Shown: positions 36,367-49,688 of the stretch, piece by piece
How the letters are laid out: each line of letters starts with the position of its first letter
Position numbering within the stretch: the stretch's first letter is position 1
Assembly: GCA_023159155.1 (NCBI GenBank)
Contig: JAJNNX010000060.1
Span: 1 to 64,000, forward strand
Direction: 5' to 3'
Source of the DNA: Ustulina deusta
Lineage: Eukaryota > Ascomycota > Sordariomycetes > Xylariales > Xylariaceae
DNA: 64,000 nucleotides
Notes under the pieces: model-generated
The model's input: only the letters and a program-made list of their open reading frames with translations
The model's database searches: none
Told to the model about the DNA's origin: nothing
Position numbers and translations under genes: made by a program

Positions 36367-38259
36367 GATGCGTTAACTGTTAAAGTGCGACGGGCGAGCT
36401 TTAAATTTCTATTGGGCTTGCGGAGTTCGTGGGAAAGGATGTAGTGCGGCGAGAACTTGAGTCAGAGTCAAACTAGGACTTAAAGAGTTGTTCACGATTT
36501 ATCTTGTAATGAGATGTCTGGTTGGAATATCGGAGAAAATGAACTGCCGCAGAAACTTGGAGATAAATACACAGTTTAAGAAATAACAATTAGCCTAGGC
36601 TACAAAGAATTATAAAACAAGCCTTTATTTATCGGTGATACTTCGATTAGTTTTGCTTTATTATTATTAATGTATTGATTCACCTCGTTTATCTACCTAA
36701 GCTATTAGTTCAATCTTAGAAACTATTCTAGTATTTTTAAAAAGCCCCTTAAAAAAAGGGGTAGAAAAATCTAAACATGCAACAAAGCAGATAAAGCCTC
36801 TGTATTTCTTACCAGCAATAATACACTAGAATATAGAAGGTCTATAGACTACGAATAGTAAACACCTAAGCTCACCGAGTTATATATGCTGCGGTCTGTT
36901 TTATTTGTTAACTAATGAGCTTGTATAACTAACCGCGAGCAACAAAGCTTCTTTCATGCACAACAATATCCGGTCTCTTCCCCTACCTTCCCACTAAAAA
37001 AACCGCTTCACTGGCATTTAGCCCTCCATACATTTCGCTTCCCTAGCTTTCCCTGGCCTATGTTCCTTAACAGAAACGGCGTCTCCTATATTTACTAATT
37101 TAAAGATGTACTAAAGTAACCTTCATTTTGTGCTTGTTATACCTTTACTGATTTTCCTAACCTAAACAAAGAAAAGCAGGGGCTATGCACTTCAAGGCTG
37201 CGAACTAGGTTCAAGGGGCCTACAAACTGTCAGATTTTATTATATAGAGCTGGTCATATATTCCTGATCCGATCAACTTGTTCATTCCGATCTATCCCTC
37301 CTCTAGTGAGGTACTTTTTATTACATAGATCTATGTTAGAGTTGCCTTTGCCACCGTTACTAAGCCATATTTGTTAAGCTATACAGCTTATGTAACCAAA
37401 TAATCTTCCTGTTAGCCCCTAAAACTATACCAACTCTTTATTATTTGTATGCAATACTATAAAACAATGTCTTATGTGAATAGTTTCTTCTATGGTTGCA
37501 TGAATTAAGCAATATTGAGCACTCGGCACGACGGGCTCTGCTGACTCATCGCGGTGGTAAGGTAAGCTCCAAAATCAGCGAACCTTTATCCCCATGATTG
37601 CCAGTCACTCATTCCACTTCATACAGGGCCTTGTGAGAGTAGATTATCTGGTCTCATGTCAAGGCATTCTAGTACATGGCGCCCTCAGGTGTAGGGGTAA
37701 CCCGATTATCAATCTTGCAACTGCGCGTTTAGAATATTTAAACTCTGTCTTATGGACCGAAGTTGAGCTGATTGTCATGACATATGTTGCTGTGCACGGG
37801 AACCGATTGTTGACGGATCCCGAGAAGCTGCACATAAAACCTTGATATTATTTGAGATTTCAGCCGGATTCCTTCAACTTCCTTTAGATCTAGAAGATAT
37901 TTACAAAAGAAAAGAAAATGGCGCAAGGACATTTTGAAGTATAGAAGCTGGCTTAGCTTAGAGGTTCCTGCGATTGTCTTACCCTTGATGCTTACTGTTA
38001 CTTCTGCTGTAGATCTTGTAAATATAATAAGTGCGACTCGGGAGAGCGCATTCGCTGGTGTCCTGTTTGCAGCTGATATGATGGCCTTCACTTTTTAGAT
38101 ATAAACAGTGCCATATGAAATAAAGAACCACTAGTTATAAAACCCGGGCCTATATGCTTCAAAGTATATAAGTGAAGAAAAAAGCGAATACGTGATAACT
38201 AATATAAAACAATACACCTATTAATACAATCGATAACCGACTGAAACCAGTTGGCGCCG
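36367..38259. other. intergenic region
   Basis: No supportable gene. Opposing frames of 83-113 codons near 37,594-38,091 resemble no family I know and lack convincing splice context. 37,509-37,558 is a copy of a dispersed repeat also present at 57,059-57,108. Short hairpin-like runs such as ccccttaaaaaaagggg (36,746) are present. Confidence 0.45.
37509..37558 (+). repeat. 50-bp dispersed repeat, copy A
   Basis: Matches 57,059-57,108 from gcaatattga through ctctgctgactcatcg to ggtggt. The differences are mostly transitions. It is the remnant of an unidentified interspersed repeat; homology stops at both edges. Confidence 0.6.
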
Positions 38260-39283
38260 TTATCGAACCCACCCTTCCTTCCTCATCACCTCTCCAGTCG
38301 ACTGCTCCAACCTCTCTGCAAGCATCCCATCCTTCGCTGCACCGCTCTGCCACCTCGGCTCTCCAAACCGCTGGAAAATTTCGAAATACGTGCCGCTCTG
38401 CTCCGCCTTCATATCCCCACTCGCCGCACAGAACAAACTGGTCCACGACCCCTTATCGGCAGGCCATATCAACCCAAGCATGTGTAAGACCGACAAAATA
38501 CTCGTCAGCCCCGACCCGGACTCCCTCACCGATGTGGCGAGGTTCGTCCCAACTATGCCTGGATGCACGGACGAAACCCAGATCTCGCCCTCCCCGTTCC
38601 GCGCACTGGGAGAGCCGGGGCCGTACGTCTTGTGCAGAGTCTTGGTGTGCAGAATGTTGGCGAGCTTGCTCTGTCCGTACCGCGACCACGGGCCGCTATC
38701 CTTGAGCGATAGGTCCTTGAAATTGATGCCGCCCTTGGGTGCACCCAAGTGACCCGATGAAGTGAGGTTGACAATGCGCACGCTACCGGGAGGAAGCGTC
38801 TTAGCGGTCCGCAGCATCAGGGGAAGCAGGTGATCCGTCAACACCCAGTGCGCGAGGTAGTTGGTCTGCCACTGGGCTTCGTGGCCATCTTTGGTCATTT
38901 CGAAGGGCGTTGCCATGATGCCTGCGTTGTTGACCAGGCCGTGCAGGGCTGTTTCGAGGGTGAGGAAATGCTTGGCGGCCGCGACGACGCTGGTGAGGTC
39001 CATGAGGTCCATTTGAAGGAGGTCGATGTTGGCTGAGGGGTACATTTCCTTGATGGTGGCGATGGCTGCTGTGCCCTTCTCTGGGGATCGGGCGCACATG
39101 TAAACGTGGGCGCCGTGTTCTGCTAGGTGGGCTACAGTGTAGTAGCCTCTGTGGTTTGGTGAGATCGGCGATTCGGGCTTCGTAGCGAGAGGAGAGAAGG
39201 GAGACTTACATGCCGGAATTCCCACCTGTGACTATGAATACTTTGCCCTTGAGATCGGGGAGAGTGTCGGGATGGAAAGTCAT
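38260..39283 (-). CDS. short-chain dehydrogenase/reductase (retinol dehydrogenase-like)
   Basis: Two exons: 39,283-39,210 and 39,148-38,260. The 61-bp intron is gtaagt...ccacag and splits the Ile codon of the nucleotide-binding motif. The product is 320 aa. It has TGGNSGIG at about 19-26 (TGxxxGIG, NAD(P)-binding), NNAG at 98-101, a Ser-containing NLTSSGH strand, and the catalytic Y182-x3-K186 (YGQSK). The arrangement is that of classical SDRs in the RDH11-14/WW-oxidoreductase-like group common in fungi, acting on alcohols, ketones or lipid-like substrates. Starting at the first ATG gives the MTFHPDTLPDLKGKVFIVTG leader expected for the family. It is transcribed divergently from the bZIP gene, sharing a 520-bp promoter with repeated motifs. 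Confidence 0.92.
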
Positions 39284-39806
39284 GTTCAAAACGAGTACTT
39301 GAGTTGAGGTGTGAAGGGGTGATACTAAGAAACAGGTAATTCAATGTCTTGGATTGAGTCGTATATTTTTGATGATACGAAAAGATGTGTCGAAAGCAAG
39401 GCGTTTCTACGATCTTTATACTTCTCTTATTGAACAATGTCCGAGATGCCTGCATCTTGGATGTTGTTCCGAGCATCAGATATGGTGAGCAAGCTGCATG
39501 AGCCTTGGACCCTTCACGTCGCATCCAACTTGGACATAGACCAATAGGAGAATTCCGAGTGAGCGGGTGAGCCAGCTGCATGAAGTGAAAGTTCGTGATC
39601 CTGGTCCATAATGTGAGCAGGTTGCATGACGCTAGACCTGCTCAAGTTAGACACCGCTGTCTGTCTGCGCCTCAGCGGCGGAATAGTGTCAGACTCGTCA
39701 TTGTGAGCAGGTCGCATAACCTGTAAGCATGTCATGCTGGAAGTCTTGGTTATTTTCATTCCTTACCAATTTCATCATCATCGCAATCCCAACGCCCGCT
39801 AGCATC
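39284..39806. promoter_or_regulatory. shared divergent promoter with repeated GTGAGCAGGTTGCATGA motif
   Basis: Four direct copies of a 17-bp motif: 39,485-39,501 (gtgagcaagctgcatga), 39,567-39,583, 39,613-39,629 and 39,703-39,719. The core is gtgagc-(a/c)(a/g)g-(c/t)-(t/c)gcat(g/a)a. An inverted partial copy lies at 39,917-39,930 in the first bZIP intron, and gacctgctc at 39,636 is another inverted half. They sit between two divergent genes, so they look like binding sites for one regulator. The adjacent bZIP could be that regulator, but this is a guess. Confidence 0.55.
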
Positions 39807-40860
39807 ATGATTAGTACGTATCAACCTGCAAATTCAACAGCACCACGCATCCAACTCGCGTCGATGCCGCAATTGGCCGAGGTACGTGCCAGGCTACCTG
39901 CAATCACCAAGACGACATGACTTGCTCACCGCGTACAGGCGATAAGCAGGGAAGACGACTGGACTGGAACGAAGGATGCCGCAGCACGCAGACGGGCACA
40001 GACTAGACTTAATACAAGGGCATACCGTAAGTAAGGCCTTGTTTTCTCTCTCTTCCAAATCAGGAGTCAGGGCCAGTTCGGTCGAGGGGTACCCAATTAT
40101 CGGAACTAACAGTCCAGTAGGAAAACGCAAAGCCCTGGCAAAGAAAGCCGAAGCACCCAGTGCCGCAGCCGGGACACTGATCAAATCAGAAGCGCTGGTG
40201 GAATGCTGGGATATTGAGCAGCAATCCATTTCCATCGTTCCAGCGTCCCGTATTAAGCAACTATACGATGGAAGAAATCCCTTGCTGGCAGATAAACCTA
40301 GAAAGGAACAGTTTAAGATTGTGTTCCCGCTCTGCCCAGACCACCTCATTACACTTCTCCAATTCAATGCCCTCCGTGCCCTGGCCGTCAACCGCACTCT
40401 AATCTCGGGCATTCTCGCCACGCCGCTCGACTGTGGCGAGGAAGTTATTCATGTCATCCCCTACCCTACTAAGCCCGAACTACTCCCTTCAAAACTCCTG
40501 CCCACCGCCCTTCAACAAACAGTACCGCACGGCGACTGGATCGACCTGTTCCCGTCCCCCGAGGGACGAGACCGCCTGATCCGGGCCGCCGGCACCTTTG
40601 ACGAGGACGAGCTGTGGGCCGACTGCATCGGCGGGTTGTACGAGGGCTTCCCCGACGACGAGGTCGAGCGACGCGGCATCATTGCGTGGTCGCCGCCCTG
40701 GGACATCACGGGGTGGGAGATGTCGGAAGGGTTTCTGAGGAAATGGGGATGGTTATTTAAGGGCTTGCCAGGGGCATTAGAGGCGACGAATCGGTGGCGG
40801 AGGGAGAGAGGCGAGGAGCCATTTCTTCATGATGACTGCACGGCACATGCAACTGTGTGA
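39807..40860 (+). CDS. bZIP transcription factor, DUF3425 family
   Basis: Three exons: 39,807-39,881, 39,939-40,026 and 40,121-40,860. Introns are 57 bp (gtacgt...gtacag) and 94 bp (gtaagt...ccagtag, with actaac). The product is 300 aa. Splicing assembles a fungal bZIP basic region over exons 2-3: DDWTGTKDAAARRRAQTRLN, then TRAYRKRKALAKK. The second acceptor was chosen because only it yields RAYRKRK in frame. The C-terminal half is DUF3425-like: LCPDHLITLLQFNALRAL, then WIDLFPSPEGRDRLI, then WDITGWEMSEGFLRKWGWL. An in-frame ATG at 39,729 is an alternative start. It is nuclear, and DUF3425 bZIPs often sit beside metabolic gene sets. It is divergent from the SDR gene. Confidence 0.85.
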
Positions 40861-41492
40861 CCTTTGTGTTGTCCGGCTATTCCTAGCTGCCAACTTGTTA
40901 TGACCCCGCTCGCTCCTCTGTGAACTGAGCTCATCGAAGGGACCGAACTAAGTCGTTAGGTTTCCCGAAAGCGGTATGTATTCTTCTATCGACTAATTTA
41001 TCTTGGTTTTTACGAGCTGTGTTCTATATGGTATTGACTACGATGTAGAATTTATGACGACTGAAGCATTTTAGACTGTTCCGGGAGTTGGTTTTTGTAT
41101 ATTGTTTTTTTTTTTTTTTTTTTTGCACAATCTTTTCTTGGGCGCTAAGGATAGATAGAAGTTTATTTCAAAAGAAAAAAAAACCTCCCTAGTTGTATTA
41201 CTTTATTGCATTTTGAACCTTTGCTGGTTGCTTAATGCTCAAGGCAGACTTCCTAGTCTAGTTTCGCGTGAGGTGACTTCGTTGACTTTGTGTGTGAAGA
41301 TAATATTTAAAAAAAAATAAAAAATAAAAACAATAGCGAAAAGGTGTATATTAAAAGAAACAACATCACCTAAAGTCGGTTGTGCCCTATATGCTCGAGT
41401 TGCCAATCGCAATTTATCGACACCAACGCTGCTGCACTCGTGGGCGTTCGCACAATCCTGAGCCCAATATAGTGCTGTCTCTTGGAATTGTC
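40861..41492. other. intergenic region before the copia element
   Basis: Presumed bZIP 3' flank with a T-run (41,105-41,124) and A-rich patches near 41,310. No gene recognised. It ends at the copia target duplication. Confidence 0.5.
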
Positions 41493-41497
41493 ATCTC

Positions 41498-41647
41498 TGT
41501 CAAGATAAGTGGATATATATACAAGTAAGCAGAATGTCTTGTGTATTCAGGATAATCAAAAAAAAAAATCAAAGACCAAGGGTCCAGGGGAATCTAGTAA
41601 TACATATAATTAAAAAATAGAGTATACTTAATTTCTACATTCTAATA
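41498..41647 (-). repeat. left LTR of the copia element
   Basis: Starts tgtcaagataagtgg and ends cattctaata. It is collinear with the right LTR over 150 bp, sharing the cagaatgt and gggaatctagtaatacat blocks. Terminal CA has become TA, consistent with C-to-T change. Confidence 0.88.
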
Positions 41648-44600
41648 CTCCTATTTACTCTAAACTTATATATTGTTTTAATTGTTTAATATAATTATAT
41701 AAAACATAACTTGTAAATACGGATAGCAGATATAGTATTTTAACGTTTTTAGAAAATTTTAAATATATTACTAGATTTTCCCTTTTTATAATTTGTAGTA
41801 AGTCCTTTTTATAGAAAGCTTTAACGTATTAGAGTTCTAAAAGCCTGCTAGTATTTCTAGTATTTCTTTTTTATCCTATCTAGAGTTCTTAGCACCGGCT
41901 AAACCTATAAAAAACCCCTATAAAGAAAAAAAATAAATAAATATAAGCTAGTTAGTAATAATATATAGATTACCTAGCTAAACATACGTAGTTTTTTAGT
42001 CTTAGGTTATTAGGGCCTAAATAAAAATAATTTTTTATAGCTACCTATTAACAAATTTATAGCATGCTATATAATAAATATAAATTTTGGCCGCTAAATA
42101 TATTATTAGTATTGTACTATATTATAAACGTTTAGATTTTTTTAAAAATAAAATTTAAAAAAGTTTATTGTTTTTTTAAAGGATATTTTTAGTATATAAT
42201 CTAGTTATTATATTCTAAATAGGGTTGTAGTTCTAAAATACTGCAGTTTTACCCCTAAATAGGTTGGCTATTATTGCTATAGCAAAAGCATGCTATTTTG
42301 CATCCTTTTATAGGTTTTTTATTAGTTGTTTAGTTAGAATATAAAAAAAACCTATCTAAGTTTTTTTGCTATTTTTTTAATAATTATAAAATATACTAAA
42401 TATGTTCTAAGTATAAACATTAAGCATTGCATTACTAACTTTTTAATTTTTCTTTTTTTTTAAATAACTAAAAAATATTAATTTTAAATAAACATAAAGT
42501 ATAGCTATAATTATAAAGTTATAGTATTATTTTAAATATTTAGCTAGTTAATTATTAATTAATTCTAAATATATTAATAGTTTTATAAAAAAACTAACTA
42601 GGTTTAATATAGATATATTTCTAGTAGCTAGTAATAAAAACTTTTATTTAGTATTGTTTTAAAATAAATAATAATAATAAAATTAAATAGTATAGTAACT
42701 AATAGCTTAATATTAATAAATAAAGTTATTTTAATAAATTTAAAGTTTTTATAATAGTATATAAATAGTAAGAAAAAAATCTTTTATAATAATAATTATA
42801 TAACTATTTTATTATTTTTAGTTATAAAGCAGTTTTACTAATATATAGAATGTTTTATTAAAAGTAGTAGTAAATATTAATAAATTTAAAAGTTTTTTAA
42901 AATAAAACGCTTAAAAAAATAAAAGTTTTTAAAAACAAATTAAATAAGTTCTATATAAATAAATATCTTTATAGCTCTTTAAAATACAATATTATTAAGT
43001 ATATAAAGTTTTGCTTAATCTTATTTTTATTTATTTTAAGCTTAGAATATTTTAAAAAACTAAAAACTTATTTTTTAGTAGTGCTTTAGTTAACCTATTT
43101 GCTACCTATTAGTTAATAAAAATATATTAAAGCTTAATATTACTATTAGCTTATTATTTATAAATAAACTTAAGCTAAATAATTATATATTTAGTATTAG
43201 TATAATATAAAAGGTTATTTGCTAAAGCAATAGCTTTTTAGTTATTTTTATAAATAATTATAATATTTATTTTTTAAATAGCGTTTAGCTTTTTTAGTAG
43301 TAACTTTAGCTAAATAGCTTTTTTAATAGTTTATATTTAACCAATATATTTAATTTTATAAAAGAACAAAAATATAGTAGCTTATTGCTTAGAACTCTAA
43401 TTAAGTGCTCCGTTACTAATATAAAAAATATATCCTAAAGTAGACCTATAAGTATCTTGGTTACCGGCATAATTTATATTAGTATAGCTAACTAGGTCTT
43501 AGAATTCTTTATAATATACTAATTCTATATTTGTAGTTTTTTTTAAGTATTTAAAAATATAGCTAACCGCTAATCTATAAGCCTTATTAAGCCTTGCTAT
43601 AAATTAACTATAAAAAAAAACAGCAAATATAATATTAGATTAAGTACTAAGTATAGTATATATTAATAACCCTATAGTACTTACGTACTAGGCTTTATTT
43701 TTAAGTATAGGTATATAATCTACTAGTAGTAGTTTAAAAGCTTTAATTTTTATAAGAATATTTTTAAGCTTTGCTTTTTAAAAATTAAAATTTTAAAAAA
43801 CCTTTTCTATATAAACATTTTGCCTAAAATAAATTGCTTTATTAAGCTAGTTTTTTTTAATAGTTATTTCTAAGTAATATAAGCAAAATCTAAAATTTAT
43901 TATATTAAACTTATTATATAAAGCAGATTTTATTTTATTAACTTTTTTTATAAAAAAAGTAGCAATTAAAAGGTTGTTTATATAAATAGCAATATAGATA
44001 TGCTTTTTAACAAATATTTTAATATTAGCATTTAAAAAAATAAAGCTAAGTCTTTTTAGAAAAATAGCTAAAATTTTATACTAGATTTTAAATGTTTGCT
44101 TTAAACTATATAAAGCTTTCTATAATTTATATACTTTATTAGTACTATTTTTAAACTTAATTAGTTATTTAATATAGATCTTTTTATTTATTTTTTTATA
44201 AAAAAACGCTGTTTTAACGTTTATTTGTTCAAGCTTAAAATTAAAAGCTGCAGTAATAATAAAAATTGTTTTATAACTTATAAGTTTAATTACCGAAATA
44301 AAGATCTTGTTATAATTAAGGCCTTTTATTTGTTTAAAGCTTTTAACTACCTAGCAAGCTTTATAACAGGCAATCAACTTATTTAGTCCGTGCTTTAGCC
44401 TAAATATTTATTTTTTAAATAATATTTTATATTTTAATAAAAAATTATAAAATACCTAAGTCTTATTATTAATTAATAATTTATATTTGTTTTTTATACT
44501 TTTATACTAGTTATACTAATAAGCATTATTTTTAGCTTAGTTAACTATTTTTGGTTTGGTTACTTTTATTAAAAAAAAAACGTATATAATACTAATAAGT

Positions 44601-47600
44601 AATACTATTATTTAAAATAGGTTAATATTAATTTAATTTATTACTGCTTTATATACTAGATTTAACGCTAGTAGTTAGAGCTATTTAAGTTATTTTACTT
44701 TAGAGCATAGGTTAAAATAGTTTTTTTGAACTTCTAGAAGTAGTATTACTATAATATAGTTTTATAGTATTAATAATTTATTATTAAAGTTATTAAAAGT
44801 TTATATAAGGAAGTTTTACCTAAAGTTATTTTTATTAGCTGTTCTAGAACTAATGTTTAGTTTGGGCATAAAAAAAAAACCTTAACTATAAATAGTTCTA
44901 TTAAACTTAAATAATATAATATTTTCTAAAGATTTTTTAAATATATGTTTATATATATATTTTTAAATATATAAAGGAATACTTCCTTTTAAAATAAATA
45001 ATTTAGCGTTTTTGTTAGTTATATTACTTATATTATTTTTTAGTTTATTAAAGATCTAGAATCTAATATATTTAATATTAGTTTTTTGTTTAATAGTATT
45101 TCTAGTTTTTATTATTATAGTTGTTTTACTAGCGCTTAAGGCAGGGTATACTATTCTATATATAGGAAACCAGTTTTTAATAAAAGCGTAGATTTAATAT
45201 TTTTTAAACCTAACATTGTTTATATAAATTATTTAACTAAAGTTTAAAAAAATAAAATAATTTGTAGTGCTTTTTTTTTAATATTTTAGTATAATACAAA
45301 GTTTTGTTTTTTTATTAAAAATAAAAGCTCTACTTTTTAAAAAATAAAAGCTTGAACTTTTAATAGTTCAAAAATATACTAGGTTTAATAAAATACTATA
45401 CTATATTTTATAAAATATTTTTTTTTTTAGTTTATTAATTAGATATAGATTTTTTAAGTATGCAATAATACAGACTAGCACTAACTAGTAGCAGAAATTA
45501 ATACTAAACAAAGTAGCTATAATTAGTAGTTATTAAATAATATCTTTTAGCACTTCTATAGCTTTTTTAGTAATACTATTTTGCTAATGCTAATTAGTAG
45601 CTAAAAAGTATAGTGCTATATTTTTATTACAACATAATACTTCGAAGGCATTTTTTATAAACGTAAGTTTTTGATCTAAAGTAATAATATAATATTTTTG
45701 CTTTAGCTATTCTTTTTAGTTAAAAAAGGTTTAAAACAATTTTAAAAATTCTAAAGTTAATTTTATAAAATATATCTAAGTTATTTTAGTAAAATTATTT
45801 CTAATAATTATTTATTAGGTTAACCCGTTATGCCTTATAATTTGGTTTACTTTAGTTAATATATCTGCAAAATCTATATATAATAATTCTAGTTTTTATA
45901 TTCTTTTTTATAAGGACTTTATATAAGGGGTTTTTTTTATTTGTCCTTTAATATAGGTTTTATAAAAATAATATTTTTAAATAAAAAATATTCTAGTTAA
46001 ACAATCTATTAAATCTTTTAAGCTTTAGTTGCTTAAATATTCTAGTTATTTATACTAGATTTATATTCTAAGGTTAGATAAAAAATAAACATAAAAGCTA
46101 ATATTTAGGGCTATAATATTAGTATTATTATTAGAAATATTAACTAAATATAAGCTGCTAATAGTCCTAGCTATTATAAAACAGTTTTTTTTTTTAGCGC
46201 TAAAAGCTTTGTTATAACAAAAAAAAAATTTAGCTTTTTTTTTAAAAAGCTAAAAAATAAAAATCAGATTTACCCCGCTTTTAAAAAAATAAATAGCGTT
46301 ATAAAAAATTGTTCGCTTTTTTTAATTATTTATTATTAAAGTAACTATATAATTTTTTATCTTTTTAAATATTACTATTTTTCTTTTTATCCCTAATGTT
46401 CCTAAACTAATATACTTTTTTATATTAAAAAAACTACTATAGTTATAAAAAAAGTACTAATTATAACCTATATTTAAAGTAATAATAAATTTTAGTTTTT
46501 TAGCAAAAAAACTGCTTATTATATTACTAAAATTAATAAAGCCAAACTCTAAAAAAACGTTAGTTATATAAGATTTTTTTAAAACGCTATAAAACAGTTT
46601 AAATATATTAGAAATAATAGTTAATATAGTTTTAGTTAAAAAAAAAATAGTAGTATTTATATTAATACTAAACATTTTAATAAAAAAACTTAGTTCTAGG
46701 ATTATAGTTGGAGCTATATTAGTAGCAAAGCTAAAATTAATAAAAATAAAATCAAAAAATTTAAAACTATTAGTAGCAAAAAAAAAAAGATTATAACTAA
46801 TAGAATTATTATTATTATTATTTTTGCTTTTTTTACGCTTTTATTTATTATTTTTTTTTTTTTTTTTTGCTATTTTTTAAAAACTAGCTAAAAAAACTTA
46901 ATAAAACATTTTTATAAAAAATAAATTCTTTTATAGTAAGTACACTTAAATTTTTTGCTAAAAGCTAATAAGTTTATATTGCTTTTTTTTAATTTTACTA
47001 TTTTTGCTTAGCAGCTATAATAGTTTTATTAAAAATAATAGCTTTTTTTATAATTATATTATTTTTGTCCTGTTTAAATATAATATTATAATACTAAAAA
47101 AACGTAATAAAAAATATATTAAAAAAAAATTTAAAAAAATTAAAAAACTTATTAATAAAAATTAGTTCTATAATAATATAAGTACTATTTAGCTTTATTA
47201 ATTTGTTTTAAATAATTTAAAATTCTAAAGCTAGCTTAGTTACGTTATTTTTATAAAACTCTAAAGTAGTATTGTTTTATTTATATATTAGTAATTAAAA
47301 AATAGCACTACTACAAAGTTTAAATCTTTTAATAATCTTTATTTATATAAAAGCAATAATATTATAAAGAACTATATTAGTATGCTTAACTACTATTTGG
47401 ATATTAGATCTAAACTAACTCTAAATCGCTACGCAAACTTTATTTTATTTGTTTTTCTAATCTTTAACTCTTTTTTAATAAATAGCAATATTTTTATTAG
47501 CTTGTTAAGCAAGAATTAAAGCCTAAATTTTCCTAAATAAAAGTTATTTATATTTTACTATTAATAAGTATTTAAATATCTTTTTAACAAACTTAATATA

Positions 47601-48805
47601 ATCTATAAAAAAATCTATTATAAAAACAGACCTTAAATTTATTAATTTAATTTTGTTTATTACAACTATTTTGCTAAACTATTTTTAAATAAATCTTAAA
47701 AACTAAAGCTTTAATATTAAAATTAAAAACAAAAATAGTAGTTTTTTGTTTAAACTTTTATATAGCAAGTAGTAAGCTTAGTAGCGCCTAAAAATATATT
47801 ATTAAAAATATATAAAAAACAAATAAAAGTACTAGTATTAATATATAATTAGCTGGTCTAAATACTATTAAACATATAAAAACAAATATAAATACTATTA
47901 ATTATATAAAAATAACTAGTATAAGTACTACTATATATATAAGTAGTACTAAAGTTAGAAATAAAAAAATAAAAGAATTTTTTTAAATAATAATTTTAAA
48001 ACTAAAAAAGTCTAATTTATTTAGAAATAAAAAAAGTAATAATATAAGTCATAAACTTAGCAATAGATCGCAAAACAAAATATTATTAAATAAAAAAAAT
48101 TTGCTTTTAGATTTATTTACAAATAAATTAAATAAAACAATAATTAATTTAGTAATAAAATATAAAAAATTATTTTTATTAAAAAGTCTAAAAATAAAAA
48201 AACAAAAGAATAGCTTTAATTTAAAAAAATATTATTTAGTATTTAAAAATATTATACTTTTAGTTCTACTTAAATAAATAGATTATAAATATTTAAAAAT
48301 AAAAAGTTAAATGTTTTAAAATACCTAAAAAACAAAATAGCTAGCAACAAGAACTTTTTTTGCTAAGCTTAGCATTAATAAAGTTTTATAATTAAAATAT
48401 CTAATAAATAATTAAAACTAAAAATTTAGTAGTTAAATTATACTATAATATTTTAAGTTAACTTTAGTTTATAAAAGCAATAAAAAAAATAAATAATATT
48501 AGAATTTTTATTTATTTTAGTTTTAAAAAAAAAGTTCTATTTGTTTGTTATATTAAAAATTATACAAATTAAATAAAATATTTATATGTTATATAACGTT
48601 TATAAAACAAGTAAAACAAATTAGCTTTTATTTAAAATTAATATTTCTGTTTAATATTAAAACGTTTTAGAAAGTTTTATTATAGCAAAAAATCGGAAGA
48701 ACGTTTATAAAAAGTTATAGGTCCGCTAGCGTTTAGATCAAGCAAAACTATTAAATAACGTTTATATTAAAAACAATATAAATAAACTGTTTTAGGCTTA
48801 TAACC

Positions 48806-48955
48806 TATTAAAATAAATAGATATATATATAAGTAAACAGAATGTTTTGTATATTTAGGATAATTAGAAAGAAGAATTAAGGACTAAAGGTCCGGGGGAA
48901 TCTAGTAATACATATAGTTAGAGGATAGAGTGTATCTAATCTCCACATTCTAACA
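48806..48955 (-). repeat. right LTR of the copia element
   Basis: Starts tattaaaataaatag, the RIP-altered form of tgtcaagataagtgg in the left LTR, and ends cattctaaca followed by the atctc duplication. The left LTR keeps the original start and this one keeps the original end. Confidence 0.88.
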
Positions 48956-48960
48956 ATCTC

Positions 48961-49688
48961 CGTTGTATTCAGGGGTATAATGAGCAAAATGCTCCATCAG
49001 GAATTTTATTTCTACGGCTCATAAGTATTTGAGCGAGTGACAGTTGTCCCAGGAATACTAGAGTGATAAGATGGTCTGAGATAGAAATGGCAAAACTTCA
49101 AACGGCTTGTTCTTGTCGGAAGGTAATGCTGATAATGCGTTGGTTGTGCTGTGGGGGGAGATTGTGAAGGCGCACCTGCAATAGCTTCATAGACGGCTCA
49201 GCGAGCCTCGGGAGACGACCTGCTCAGATCACGGGAAAATAAACTCAAAGAAATATCCCCCCTACCCCAGCTATTCCCCAAGATCAGCGTAATTCGCTGC
49301 TGCTTTCGAAGCCCTGCTCTCCACTCATTCATGGCAAAGTTGACCTCTCATTCCCTCATAAGAGCTCGGCTACAAAGAAATTTCCAATATGTTGGAAACA
49401 CCCCGTAGTGTTTGTCGCTCGCAGTACCACTAGCGTAAGGCGTTCCAAATATAATAGTTACCACGTCATCCTATTCAATAATCCCTGGCCCATATCCATA
49501 TCTTCCCGTTTTAGTAATGGAGAACTTACAACTGACAGCTTCGTGTGCTCACGACATAAACTGATCACGGATGATCTTGCTGGGGGAATGAAACATCAGA
49601 GAAACTTAAATAGCAGGGGCACTACGCCGTGAATAATGACAGTATTTCCGCCGTCCGCCCTTTCCCATAAAGGCCTGCTTTATAAATA
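48961..49688. other. intergenic region after the copia element
   Basis: Composition returns to normal immediately after the target duplication. No supportable gene; a 74-codon open frame at 49,408 resembles nothing known. Confidence 0.5.

Larger units (their letters stand above)
41498..48955 (-). mobile_element. complete but RIP-dead Ty1/copia LTR retrotransposon
   Basis: It has 150-bp LTRs at both ends and a 5-bp target duplication, atctc (41,493-41,497 and 48,956-48,960). On the minus strand next to the right LTR, ggttataagcctaaaac fits a copia-type primer-binding site (GGTTAT-rich, internal tRNA-Met type). The minus strand decodes to RT motifs: *KALYSLKQTFKI*YK near 44,075-44,120, and IAIYINNLLIAT near 43,957-43,993. 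The catalytic D-D has become N-N and Trp has become stop, both as expected from G-to-A RIP. RNase H should lie to the left and integrase/gag to the right. No frame is functional. Length is 7,458 bp. Confidence 0.88.

Noticed and set aside
37594..38091. Opposing 83- and 113-codon open frames
   Set aside because: No recognisable family, no splice partner, and they overlap each other.
38390..39097. Overlapping frames on both strands within the SDR gene
   Set aside because: Shadows of the SDR coding frame, which contains all catalytic motifs.
39976..40860. bZIP gene read as one uninterrupted frame from the ATG at 39,976
   Set aside because: That frame lacks the basic region; splicing at 39,882-39,938 and 40,027-40,120 restores the RAYRKRK motif.
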